Assembly (NCBI RefSeq): GCF_947179515.1 | Contig: NC_067481.1 | Location: forward strand, 84,458,515 to 84,522,514 | From: Apodemus sylvaticus | Taxonomy: Eukaryota; Chordata; Mammalia; Rodentia; Muridae | Direction: 5' to 3' | Length of the DNA: 64,000 nucleotides | Part shown: positions 44,588 through 55,049 of the stretch, in pieces | Layout: each line of letters opens with the position of its first letter | How positions within the stretch are numbered: position 1 is the first letter of the stretch | Translations under genes and position numbers: made by a program | The notes under the pieces: generated by a model | Database searches by the model: none | What the model saw: the letters and a program-made list of their open reading frames with translations, nothing else | Told to the model about the DNA's origin: nothing

Positions 44588-45793
44588 CTATCTTGCTTTT
44601 TCCAAGGTGAGGTTTCCTTCCTTGTATTGGTGTTTTCCTCCTATTATCCTTTGTAGGGCTGGGTTTGTGGATAGATATTGGGTAAACTTGGTTTTGTCAT
44701 GAAATATCTTAGTTTCTCCATCTATGGTGATTGAGAGTTTTGCTGGATATAGTAGTTTTGGTTGGCATTTGTGTTCTCTTAGAGTCTGCATGAGATCTGC
44801 CCAGGACCTTCTAGCCTTCATAGTCTCAGGTGAAAAGTCTGCTGTGATTCTGATAGGTCTTCCTTTATATGTTACTTGGCCTTTTTCTCTTACTGCCTTT
44901 AATATTCTTTCTTTGTTTAGAACATTTGGTGTTTTGATTATTATGTGACGGGAAGTATTTCTGTTCTGGTCCAGTCTGTTTGGAGTTCTGTAGGCTTCTT
45001 GTATATTCATGGGCATCTCTCTCTTTAGGTTAGGGAAGTTTTCTTCCATAATTTTATTGAAGATATTTGCTGGCCCTTTAAATTGTAAATCTTCACTCTC
45101 ATCTATGCCTATAATCCTTAGGTTTGGTCTTCTCATTGTGTCCTGGATTTCCTGGATATTTTGGGTTACAAGCTTTTTGCATTTTGCATTTTCTTTAACT
45201 GTTGAGTTCATGGTTTCTATGGAATCTTCAGCATCTGAGATTCTTTCTTCTATCTCTTGTATTCTGTTGTTGATATTTGCATCTCTGTCACCTGATTTCT
45301 TCCCAAGGCTTTCTATCTCCAAAGTTGTCTCCCTTTGAGTTTTCTTAGTTGTTTCTACTTCTGATTTTAGATCCTGGATGGTTTTCCTTAGCTCCTTCAC
45401 TTGCTTGTTTGTGCTTTCCTGTAATTCTTTAAGAGATTTTTGTGTTTCCTCTTTCATGACCTCAGCCTGTTGACCAAAGTTCTCCTGTATTTCTTTAAGT
45501 GTTTTTTGCGTTTCCTCATTGTTGGCTTTTGTATTCTCCTGGATTTCTTTCAATGATTTTTGTGTTTCCCTTGCAAGGGCTTCTAACTTTTGATCCATTT
45601 TCTCCTGAATTTCTTTAAGTATGTCCTTCATGTGTTCCTGTACCAGCATCATGACCAGTGATTTTAAATCCAAATCTTGTTTTACTGGTGTGATGGGGTA
45701 TCCAGGACATGTTGGTAGAGGAGAATTGGGTTCAGAAGTTGCCATATTGCCTTGATTTCTGTTAGTGACGTTCCTGCGTTTGCCTTTTGCCAT
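44588..45793 (-). CDS. L1 ORF1 protein (RNA-binding, coiled coil), intact frame
   Basis: The 401-residue protein is the trimeric RNA chaperone that coats L1 RNA in the cytoplasmic RNP. In order it has a basic N-terminus (MAKGKRRN) and a long coiled coil (about 40-220). That coil contains three near-repeats: ETQKSLKEIQEN at 76-87, ETQKTLKEIQEN at 94-105 and ETQKSLKELQES at 116-127. Next comes an RRM from about 223 (RRPNLRIIGI) and a C-terminal domain from about 318 (FSPETMKARRSW, then LLYPAKLSI). Mouse ORF1p is about 357-371 residues, so this form is longer, mainly in the coiled coil. The start ATG follows the 5' UTR directly, and ORF2 begins about 60 bp after the stop. The frame is open, but expression is unknown. 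Confidence 0.93.
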   Translation of the reverse strand: MAKGKRRNVTNRNQGNMATSEPNSPLPTCPGYPITPVKQDLDLKSLVMMLVQEHMKDILKEIQEKMDQKLEALARETQKSLKEIQENTKANNEETQKTLKEIQENFGQQAEVMKEETQKSLKELQESTNKQVKELRKTIQDLKSEVETTKKTQRETTLEIESLGKKSGDRDANINNRIQEIEERISDAEDSIETMNSTVKENAKCKKLVTQNIQEIQDTMRRPNLRIIGIDESEDLQFKGPANIFNKIMEENFPNLKREMPMNIQEAYRTPNRLDQNRNTSRHIIIKTPNVLNKERILKAVREKGQVTYKGRPIRITADFSPETMKARRSWADLMQTLREHKCQPKLLYPAKLSITIDGETKIFHDKTKFTQYLSTNPALQRIIGGKHQYKEGNLTLEKAR

Positions 45794-47030
45794 CTAGTTC
45801 TCACTGGTGTTAGTTTGTCTTGTCAGTGTGGGACTCACCAGTGCAAGCTCCCACTTCCCAGTTGGCCTCTGGTGCACAGCTTACCTCCTGCACTGCCTGT
45901 AGACAGGGTGCTGCTGCCCAGACTGTTCAGATCCCGAAGCAGGCACCCGAAGGCTCCCGCTGGGGCCCGCTGGATTCACTGGAGCACACAGACTTCTCCC
46001 AGCTGGCCGCCCGGAAGCCCCTCTAGCCTCTTGCAGGACCTGGAGATTTGGTGCCGCCGCCCAGGTTGATCTGGATCTGGAAGCGGTGAGAGTGGAGCTC
46101 CAGCCTGAGGCCTTGCCCCAGATTGTGTCTGTGAACCAGATGGAGCCCGTGTGCACCGCCAGGGAGCGCCGATGGTGTATGCTGCCAGGACCTCTCCAGT
46201 GTTCTGATCACTCCTCTGGGCAATTGATCCCCCAACCGGGCTGGCTCACACAAGGTTAGCCTGGCCGCCCAGGCCCTGAGTCCTTGCAAAAGCCTGGGAG
46301 GCCAAGGTCCAAGCAAAGTTCCCCTAGGGCTATGACTGTTAATTGGGTCTGCCAGGTGACCAGGATGGCGGGCGTGCGTGCTCGTGCTACCCGAAAGGGC
46401 TGGGAGAGTCTGCTGTGCTAACAACCTCCTGGGCGGGTTGACACAAAGATGGCCCACCAAGCCACCCAGTTCTTGGGGTCGGTCCTGGGGTTTTGGGGGC
46501 CTAGACCCCCGCTTTGTTAGCCTCAGGCTATGCCTGTTGCGGCTGTGCTCGCCAGAGCTCTCTGTCATCCTGTAGGCAAAATGGCGGCGTGCGCGCAGGC
46601 CAGGGCAAAAAACCTCCTGGCTGGGTTGGCACCCCGATGCCCTCCCCCGAACAGCCCAGGGCCTGGGTGCAGGCCAACGCCCGTTGGGCTCAGACCCCCG
46701 CGGTGTTGGCCTCGGATTATGTTTGTGTACCTCAGTCTGTCCGATATCTCTGGAGTCCGAAACCAAGATGGAGGTGAGCCTCTCCTGACTGGAGGGAGGC
46801 CGAGTTCTGAAGTGGCTTCTGTGCAGTGAAAGGCGCTGCACAACCGCAGCTGCTTGCAGCCCGGCTGGTCAGCGAAGGTCAGTGGTCGTAGGCACAGGGC
46901 CTAACTGGACCCTGTGTCGCCTTGGTTCCACTGCTGATGGCCCTTCAGCTGGACCAGCCACTGCTGCACTGCTGCACTGCCGCCTCCGCCACCGCCGCCA
47001 CCACCGCCCAATCGGATCACTAATTTTTTA
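45794..47030 (-). promoter_or_regulatory. L1 5' UTR/promoter with monomer-like units
   Basis: This is a GC- and CpG-rich internal promoter region read leftwards. A block 'CCGAGGCnAACAnnGCGGGG' starts units near 46717 and 46528, and a more diverged third starts near 46335, so the period is about 190 bp. Each of the first two also contains 'GCCAGGAGGTT' or 'GCCCAGGAGGTT' and ends near 'CAACAGGCATAG' or a similar block. The distal end is GGC/CAG triplet-rich. Long minus- and plus-strand ORFs across 46023-46841 reflect the high GC content and are not called as genes. Confidence 0.75.
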
Positions 47031-48744
47031 TACCTTCTCTTAGAGGGTCTTTTTTATACCTATTGTTGATTTCCCTTGTCCAATATTGATATGATGTTTT
47101 GTTTTATATATATATATTAACCTGTTACCACTTAGAAGCCTGTTCTTTTCTAATGAGAAACAGGAGTATATCAGGCTCATCTCAGCCAGCACTCGTAGGC
47201 ATCCACAATAGTGTCTGGGTTTTGTAACTATATATGGGATGGGTCCCTAAGTGGGGCAGTCTCTGGATGGTCTTTCCCTCAGTCTATGCTCCACACTTTG
47301 TCTCTGTATCTCCTTCTGTGGGTATTTTGTTCCCGCTCCTAAGAAGGACCAGAGTATCCATACATTGCTCTTCCTTCTTCTTGAGCTTCATTTGATCTGT
47401 GAATTTGAATTATATCTTGGGTATTCCAAGTTTCTGGGCTAATAACCTCTTACTAGTGAGTGCTTACTATGTGTGTTCTCGCCCAGCATGATATTTTCTA
47501 GTTTCAACCATTTGCATAAGAATTTCATGAATTCATTCTTTTTAATCACTTAATAGTACTCCATTGGGTAAATATACCATATTTTCTGTATCCATTCTCT
47601 GTTGAGGGATATATGGGTTCTTTCCAGCTTCTAGCAATTATAAATAAGGCTGCTATGAACATAGTGGAGCATGTGTCCTTATTACTTGCTGGAGAATCTT
47701 CTGGGTATAGGCCCCTGGAGTAGTATAGAAGGATCCTCTAGTAGTATTAGCCCAATTTTCTGAGGAACTGCCAAACTGATTTCCAGAGTGGTTTTACCAG
47801 GTTGCAATCCTACCAGAAGTGGAAGAGTGTTCCTCTTTCCCCACATCCTTGCCAGCACCTGCTGTTTCCTGAGTTTTGATCTTAGCCATTCTGACTGGTG
47901 TGAGGTGAAATCTCAGGGTTGTTTTGATTTGCATTTCCCTGATGACTAAAGATGCTGAACATTTCTTTAGTAGATTTTCAGCCATTCAATATTCTTCATT
48001 TGAAACTTCTTTGTTTGCCATTCTTTGTAGCCATTTTTTAATACGGTTATTTGGTTCGCTAGAGTCTAACTTATTGAGTTCTTTGTATTTAATGGACATT
48101 AGCCCTCTATCAGATGTAGGGTTGGTAAAGATCTTTTCCCAATTTGTTGGTGGCCTTTTTGTCCTATTGACAGTTTCCTTTGCCTTACAGAAACTTTGTA
48201 ATTTTATGAGGTCACATCTGTCAATTCTTGATCTTAGGACATGAGCTATTGGTGTTCTGTTCAGAATATTTTCCCCTATGCTCATGTGTTCAAGGCTCTT
48301 CCCTAGTTTCTTTTCTATTAGTTTCAGTGTGTCTGACTTTATGTGGAGGTCCTTGCTACACTTGGACATGAGCTTTGTACAAGGAGATAGGAATGGATTA
48401 ATTTTCATTCTTTGACATGCTGACCTCCAGTTGAACCAGCGCCATTTGTTGAAAAGGCTATCTTTTTTCCACTGGAAGGATTTAGCTCCTTTGTCAAAGA
48501 TCAAGTGACCATAGGTGTGTGGATTCATTTCTGGGTCTTCAATTCTATTCCATTGATCTACCTCCCTGTCACTGTACCAATACCATGCAGTTATTAACAC
48601 TATTGCTCTGTAGTACTACTTGAAGTCAGTGATACTGATTCCTCCAGAAGTTCTTTTACTGTTGAGAATAGTTTTTAGCTATCCTGGGTTTTTTGTTATT
48701 CCAGATGAATTTAAGAATTTCTCTTAATAGCTCTGTGAAGAATT

Positions 48745-48757
48745 GAGTTGGAATTTT
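48745..48757. repeat. B1 target-site duplication, left copy
   Basis: GAGTTGGAATTTT recurs as GAGTTGGGATTTT at 48940-48952. Confidence 0.8.
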
Positions 48758-48939
48758 CTTTTTTTGTTTGTTTTGTTTTGTTTTGTTTTGTTTTTTGTTT
48801 TGTTGTTTTTTGACACAGGGTTTTTCTCTGGCTGTCCTGGAACTCACTCTGTGGACTAGGTTAGCCTTGAACTCAGAAATCTACCTGCCTCTGCCTCCCA
48901 AATTCTGGGATTAAAAGCATGCACAACAACTGCCCAGCT
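48758..48939 (-). repeat. B1 SINE, antisense, with (TTTTG)n tail
   Basis: The plus strand shows a TTTTG-repeat tail complement, 'ggctgtcctggaactcactc' and 'ctctgcctcccaaattctgg', ending in the complement of the B1 left end. It is inserted in the older L1 with a 13-bp TSD (one mismatch). Confidence 0.92.
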
Positions 48940-49226
48940 GAGTTGGGATTTTGACGGGGATTGTATGGAATCTATATATTGCTTTTGGCAGGATGGCAAT
49001 TTTTACTATATTAATCATGCCAATCCAGGAGCATGGACAATCTCTCCATCTTCTAAGGTCTTTGATTTCTTCAGAGACTTGAAGTTCTTGTCATACAGAT
49101 CTTTCATTTGTTTGGTTAGAGTCACAAGATACTTTATATTGTTTGTGACTATTGTGAAGGGTGTCATTGCGCTAATTTCTTTCTCAGACTGTTTATCCTT
49201 TGAGTATAGGAAGGCTACTGATTTGC

Positions 49227-49241
49227 TTGATTTAATTTTTT
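49227..49241. repeat. Second B1 target-site duplication, left copy
   Basis: TTGATTTAATTTTTT recurs as TTGAGTTAATTTTTT at 49408-49422. Confidence 0.8.
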
Positions 49242-49407
49242 TTGTTTTGTTTTTGTTTTTGTTTTTGTTTTTCGAGACAGGGTCTCTCTGTGTAGCCCTG
49301 GCTGACCTGGAACTCATTCTGTAGATCAGGCAGCCTCAAACTCAGAAATCTGCCTGCCTCTGCCTCCCAAGCGCTGGGATTAAAGGCATGCACCACCACT
49401 GCCTGGC
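49242..49407 (-). repeat. B1 SINE, antisense
   Basis: It contains 'gagacagggtctctctgtgt', 'tctgcctcccaagcgctggg' and 'ggcatgcaccaccactgcc', with a (TTTTTG)n tail complement. The 15-bp TSD has one mismatch. It is closer to the B1 consensus than the copy at 48.8 kb. Confidence 0.93.
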
Positions 49408-51556
49408 TTGAGTTAATTTTTTATCCAGCCACTTTGTTGTGGCTGAATGTTGTTTATCAGCTGTAGGAGTTCTCTGATGAAGATTTTTAGGTCACTTAAA
49501 TATACTATCATATCATCTGCAAACAGATAATTTGACTTCTTCCTTTCCAATTTGTATCCCTTTGACATCCTTATGCTGTCTAATTGGTCTAGCTAGAAAG
49601 TCAAGTACTATATTGAAAAGATGTAAAGAGAGGGGCAGCCTTGTCTAGTCCCTGATTTTAGTGGGATTGCTTCAAATTTCCTTCCATTATTGCTTTTACC
49701 ATGTTTAGGTATGGGCCTTGAATTCCTATTCTTTCCAAAACTTTTAACATAAAAGGATGCTGAATTTTGTCAATTGCTTTTTCAACATCTAATGAAATTA
49801 CCATGTGGTTTTTTTCTTTGAGTTTGTTTATATAGTGGATTACATTTATGGATTTCCATGTATTGAACCATCCCTGCATCCCTCTGATGAATCCTGCTTG
49901 ATCATGGTGAATGATCGTTTTGATATGTTCTTGGATTTAGTTGGCAAGAATTTTATTGAGTATTTTTGCATTGGTATTCATAAGGGAAACTGGTCTGAAG
50001 TTCTCTTACATTATTGGATATTTGTGTGGTTTTGGTATCAGTGAAATTGTGGCTTCATAAAAGAAGTTGGGGAGTGTTCCATCTGCTTCTATTTTGTGGA
50101 ATAGTTTGAAGAGTATTGGTGTTAGGTCTTCTTTGATCTAATTGTTTGATAGAATCTGCACTAAAACCATCTGATCCTGTGCTTTTTTTGGTTAGAAAAC
50201 TTTCAATGACTGTTTCTATTTCTTTAGGGGTTATAGGACTATTTAGATGGTCTATCTGATCCTGATTTAACTTTGGTATTTGGTATCCGTCTTTAAAATT
50301 GTCCAATTCACCCAGATGTTCCAGTTGTGTTGAAAGTAGGCTTTTGTAGCAGCATCTGATGATTTTTTTTTAATTTCCTCACTTTTTGTTGTTATATCTC
50401 CCATTTCATTTCTAATTTTGTTAATTTGGATACCGTCTCTGTGCCCTCTAGTTAGTCTGGTTAAGGATTTATCTATGTTTCTGATTTTCTTAAAGAACCA
50501 CCTCCTGGTTTTGTTGATTTTTTTTTTGTACAGTTCTTTTGTTTCTAATTGGTTGATTTCAACCCTGAGTTTGAGGATTTCCTGCCATCTACTCCTCTTA
50601 GGTGTATTAGCTCCTTTCTATTCTAGAGCTTTCAAGAGTGCTGTTAAGCTGGTAGTGTATTCTCTCTCCAGTTTCTGTTTGGCAGCACTCAGAGCTATGA
50701 GTTTTCCTCTTAGCACTGCTTTCATTGTGTTCCATAAGTTTTGGTATGGAATGTCTTCAGTTTCATTAAATTCTAAAAAGTCTTTCATTTCTTTCCTTAT
50801 TTCTTATTTTGCCAAAGTATCGTTGAGTAGAGCATTGTTCAGCTTCCATGTGTATGTGGGCTTTCTGTTGTTTTTGTTGATGCTGATTCCATAGTGATTA
50901 ATCCATAGTAATCTGATAGGAGGCACAGGATTATTTCAATCTTCTTATATCCATTGAAGTCTGTTTTGTGACCAATTACATGATCAATTTTGGAGAAGGT
51001 ACCATGAGGTCCTGAATAGAGGGTATATTCTTTTGATTTAGGATGAAATGTTCTATAGATATCTGTTAAATCCATTTGGTCCATAACTTCAGTAAGTTTC
51101 ACTGTGTCTCCGTTTAGTTTGTATTTCCCTGATCTGTCCATTGATGAGAATGGGGTGTTGAAATCACCCACAATTATTGTATGAGGTGCAATGTGTGCTT
51201 TGAGCTTTAGTGAAGTTTCTTTTATGAATGTGGGTGCCATTGCATTTGGAGCATAGATGTACAGAATTAAGCGTTCTTCTTGATAGATTTTTCCTTTGAT
51301 GAGTATGATGTCTCCTGTGTCTTTTTTGATGACTTTTGGTTGCAAGTCAGTTTTATCTGATAGTAGAATAGCTATTCCACCTTGTTTGCTGGGACCATTT
51401 GCTTAGAAAATTTCTTTCCAGCCTTTTCCTCTGAGGTCGTATTTGTTTTTGACACTGAGGTGTGTTTCCTAAATGCAGCAAAATGCTGGGTCCTGTTTAT
51501 GTATCCAATCTGTTAGTCTATATCATTTTTTTGGGGAATTGAGTTCATTGATGTTA

Positions 51557-51570
51557 AGAGATATTAAGTC
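51557..51570. repeat. Target-site duplication of the L1 array, left copy
   Basis: AGAGATATTAAGTC matches AGAGAGATTAAGTC at 57869-57882 with one mismatch. Confidence 0.85.
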
Positions 51571-52096
51571 GACTGAAGGAGTGGCTGAAGGAGCGGCGGC
51601 TGCAGCAGCAGCAGCAACAGCAGCAGTGGCTGGTCGAGAGGAAGGGCCATCAGCAGTAGAACCAAGCTGACAGGGTCCAGCAGACCCTGCGCCCACGACC
51701 ACTGGCCATCGCTGGCCAGCCGGGCTGCAAGCAGCGGCAGATTTACGGCACCTTTCACCACGCAGAAGCCACATCAGAACTCTGCCTCCCACCAGTCAGT
51801 TACAAGGCCGCCATATTGGTTCTCGGATGCCAGAGACTTCAGACAGACGGAGGTACGCAAATACAACCCGAGACCAACATCGCGGGGGTCTAAGCCCAGC
51901 AGGCATTGGCCTGCACCCAGGCACTGAGCTGGTCTGGGGGCCACCAGTGTGCAAACCTGGCCAGGAGGTTGTTTGCCCAGGCTGGCATGCGCGCCCCCAC
52001 CATTTTGCCTACGGCAAGCCAGAGAGTCCTAGCAGGCAAAACCAAACCAGCTAACAGGCATAGCCCGAGGCAGACATAGCAGGGATCTCAGACCCT
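51571..52096 (+). promoter_or_regulatory. L1 5' UTR (partial) of array unit A
   Basis: It begins with GGCGG and CAGCAG triplet repeats. It has one full monomer-like unit starting near 51865 ('cccgagaccaacatcgcggg') and the start of a second near 52065. CpG density is lower than in the copy at 46 kb. Confidence 0.75.
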
Positions 52097-52570
52097 TAGC
52101 CAGACTGACCAAAGGGCACAGAGAAAGTATCCAAATTAACAAACTTAAAATTAAAAGGGGGATATAACAACAGAAACTGAGGAAATCCAAAAAATAATCA
52201 AATCCTACTACAAGAGACTATACTCAACACAACTGGAGAATCTGGAGGAAATGGACAATTTCCTTGACAGATACCAAATGCCAAAATTAAATCAGGACCA
52301 ATAGATCATCTAAAAAGTCCCATAACACCTAATGAAATAGAAGGAGTCATAGAAAGTCTTCCAACCAAAAAAAGCACATGACCAGATGGTTTCAGTGCAG
52401 AATTCTATCAGACCTTCAAAGAAGACTTAACACCAATACTCTTCAAACTATTCCACAAAATAGAAACAGAAGGAACACTACCCAATTCCTTCTACGAAGC
52501 CACAATTACGCTGATACCAAAACCACACAAAGATCCAACAAAGAAAGAGAACTTCAGACCAATTTCCCTT

Positions 52571-54703
52571 ATGAACATCGATGCAAAAATACTCAATAAA
52601 ATTCTTGCCAACCGAATCCAAGAACACATCAAAACAATCATCCACCATGATCAAGTAGGCTTTATCCCAGGAATGCAGGGTTGGTTCAATATACGGAAAT
52701 CCATCAATGCAATCCACTACATAAACAAACTCAAAGAAAAAAAACACATGGTCATTTCATTGGATGCTGAAAAAGCATTTGACAAAATTCAGCATCCTTT
52801 CATGCTTAAAGTCTTGGAAAGAACAGGAATTCAAGGCCCATACCTAAACATAGTAAAAGCAATATACAGCAAACCGGTAGCCAGCATCAAACTAAATGGA
52901 GAGAAACTTGAAGCAATCCCACTAAAATCAGGGACTAGACAGGGATGCCCCCTTTCTCCTTATCTTTTCAATATTGTACTTGAGGTACTAGCTCGGGCAA
53001 TTCGACAACATAAGGATGTCAAAGGGATACAAATTGGAAAGGAAGAAGTCAAACTATCATTATTTGCAGACGACATGATCGTCTACCTAAGTGGCCCAAA
53101 GAACTCCACTAGAGAGCTCCTACAGCTGATAAACGACTTCAGCAAAGTGGCAGGTTATAAAATCAACTCAAGCAAATCAGTGGCCTTCCTATACTCAAAG
53201 GATAAGCAGGCTGAGAAAGAAATTAGGGAAATGACCCCCTTCACAATAGCCTCAAACAGTATAAAGTATCTTGGGGTGACTCTTACCAAACATGTGAAAG
53301 ATCTGTATGACAAGAACTTCAAGACTCTGAAAAAGGAAATGGAAGAAGACCTCAAAAAATGGGAAAACCTCCCATGCTCATGGATCAGTAGAATCAATAT
53401 AGTTAAAATGGCCATTTTGCCTAAAGCACTATACAGATTCAATGCAATACCCATCAAAATCCCAACTCAATTCTTCACAGAGTTAGAAAGAGCAATTATC
53501 AAATTCATCTGGAACAACAAAAAACCCAGGATAGCTAAAACTATTCTCAGCAACAAAAGAAAATCTGGGGGAATCAGTATCCCTGACCTCAAGCAATACT
53601 ACAGAGCAATAGTGTTAAAAACTGCATGGTATTGGTACAGTGACAGACAGGAGGATCAATGGAACAGGATTGAAGATCCAGAAATGAACCCACACACCTA
53701 TGGCCACTTGATCCTCGACAAAGAGGCTGAAAACATCCAATGGAAAAAAGATAGCCTTTTCAACAAATGGTGCTGGTTCAACTGGAGGTCAGCATGCAGA
53801 AGAATGCGAATTGATCCATCCTTGTCTCCTTGTACTAAGCTCAAATCCAAATGGATCAAGGACCTCCACATAAAGCCGGACACTCTGAAGCTAATAGAAA
53901 AAAAACTGGGGAAGATCCTTGAGGACATTGGTACAGGGAGAAAGTTTCTGAACAGAACACCAATAGCATATGCTCTAAGAGCAAGAATTGACAAATGGGA
54001 CCTCATAAAATTACAAAGTTTCTGTAAGGCAAAAGACACCATCAAGAGGACAAATCGGCAACCAACAAATTGGGAAAAGATCTTCACCAATCCTACATCA
54101 GATAGAGGGCTAATATCCAATATATATAAAGAACTCAAGAAGTTAGACTCCAGAAAACCAAACAACCCTATTAAAAAATGGGGTACAGAGTTAAACAAAG
54201 AATTCTCACCTGAAGAACTTCGGATGGCGGAGAAGCATCTTAAAAAATGTTCAACTTCATTAGTCATTAGGGAAATGCAAATCAAAACAACCCTAAGATT
54301 TCATCTTACACCAGTCAGAATGGCTAAGATTAAAAATTCAGGAGACAGCAGGTGTTGGAGAGGGTGTGGAGAAAGAGGAACACTCCTCCACTGCTGGTGG
54401 GGTTGCAAATTGGTACAACCACTCTGGAAATCAGTATGGCGGTTCCTCCGAAAACTGGGCACCTCACTTCCAGAAGATCCTGCTATACCACTCCTGGGCA
54501 TATACCCAGAAGACTCCCCACCATGTAATAAGGATACATGCTCTACTATGTTCATAGCAGCCCTATTTATAATTGCCAGATGCTGGAAAGAACCCAGGTA
54601 TCCCTCAACAGAAGAGTGGATGCAAAAAATGTGGTATATCTACACAATGGAGTACTATTCAGCCATTAGAAACAACGAATTCATGAAATTCTTAGGCAAA
54701 TGA
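52571..54703 (+). pseudogene. L1 ORF2 fragment: reverse transcriptase and C-terminus, long open frame
   Basis: A 710-codon frame carries the L1 reverse transcriptase. SLDAEKAFD is at about 63-71 (first catalytic Asp), GTRQGCPLSP at 121-130 and the catalytic FADD box at 165-168. A Cys-rich C-terminal segment lies at about 594-614. The endonuclease is missing because of the upstream deletion. Sequence at 52097-52570 is ORF2 in a shifted frame, so the ATG at 52571 is internal, not the natural start. The frame ends at a TGA (TGG in relatives, at 'ggcaaatgaatgg'), about 29 codons early. By enzyme motifs it is the best-preserved RT in the window, but it has no endonuclease and no ORF1. Confidence 0.92.
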
Positions 54704-55031
54704 ATGGAGCTAGAGAATATCATACTCAGTGAGGTAACCCAGACTCAAAAGGTGAATCATGGTATGCACTCACTAATAAGTGGTTATTAACCTAGAAAAC
54801 TGGAATACCCAAAACATAATCCACACATCAAATGAGGTACAAGAAGAAAGGAGGAGTGGCCCCTGGTTCTGGAAAGACTCAGTGAAACAGTATTCATCAA
54901 AACCAGAACGGGGAAGTGGGAAGGGGTGGATGGGAGGACAGGGGAAGAGAAGGGGGCTTACGGGACTTTCGGGGAGTGGGGTGGCTAGAAAAGGGGAAAT
55001 CATTTGAAATGTAAATAAATTATATCAAATA
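54704..55031 (+). other. 3' UTR of array unit A
   Basis: It has a G-rich tract ('ggggaagtgggaagggg') and the terminal block GGGGAAATCATTTGAAATG before the A-rich tail. The same layout is seen in every young copy here. Confidence 0.85.
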
Positions 55032-55049
55032 AAAAAAATTAAAAAAAAA

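Larger units (their letters stand above)
40451..47030 (-). mobile_element. Near-full-length young L1 retrotransposon
   Basis: On the minus strand it runs from a GC-rich 5' UTR (about 45794-47030), through ORF1 (44588-45793) and ORF2 (40709-44528), to the 3' UTR (40451-40708) and A-tail. It totals about 6.6 kb, a full-length size. The 5' UTR has repeated units of about 190 bp. ORF1 is open, but ORF2 has six lesions, so this copy cannot move by itself. It abuts the 3' UTR of an older L1 in the same orientation. A clear TSD was not found; TATAAAA on both sides is only a candidate. Its close relatives in this window are at 12, 18, 36 and 52-58 kb. Confidence 0.93.
47037..51570 (-). mobile_element. 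Older L1 (3' UTR and ORF2), left part
   Basis: The 3' UTR at 47037-47410 includes 'taggcatccacaatagtgtc'. It is followed by ORF2 read antisense up to its endonuclease start near 51570 ('catatcatttttttggggaattgag'). It is decayed: minus-strand open pieces lie at 47986-48600, 49658-49879, 50839-51345 and others. Two B1 SINEs are inserted. At 51570 it is interrupted by a young L1 array and resumes at 57883. Confidence 0.88.
51571..55049 (+). mobile_element. Young L1, array unit A (5' UTR joined to mid-ORF2)
   Basis: It starts with the triplet-rich young L1 5' UTR (51571 to about 52096). At about 52096 the 5' UTR ('ggatctcagaccc') passes straight into ORF2 ('ttagccagactgaccaaa'). Against the copy at 40-47 kb this removes about 3.1 kb: the rest of the 5' UTR, all of ORF1 and the endonuclease. 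The RT part and 3' UTR follow, ending in an A-tail at 55032-55049. Confidence 0.93.

Noticed and set aside
46023..46841. 272-codon minus-strand ORF and overlapping plus-strand ORFs
   Set aside because: They lie in the GC-rich L1 5' UTR upstream of ORF1, show no domain, and overlap on both strands. GC-rich DNA has few stops.
52040..52130. Splicing as the origin of the L1 5' UTR/ORF2 joint
   Set aside because: No AG precedes the ORF2 side of the joint in the full copy (it reads AAACCC/TTAGCC), so a canonical intron does not fit.
52378..52599. 73-codon ORF upstream of the L1 RT frame
   Set aside because: It is L1 ORF2 sequence read in a shifted frame, not a separate gene.
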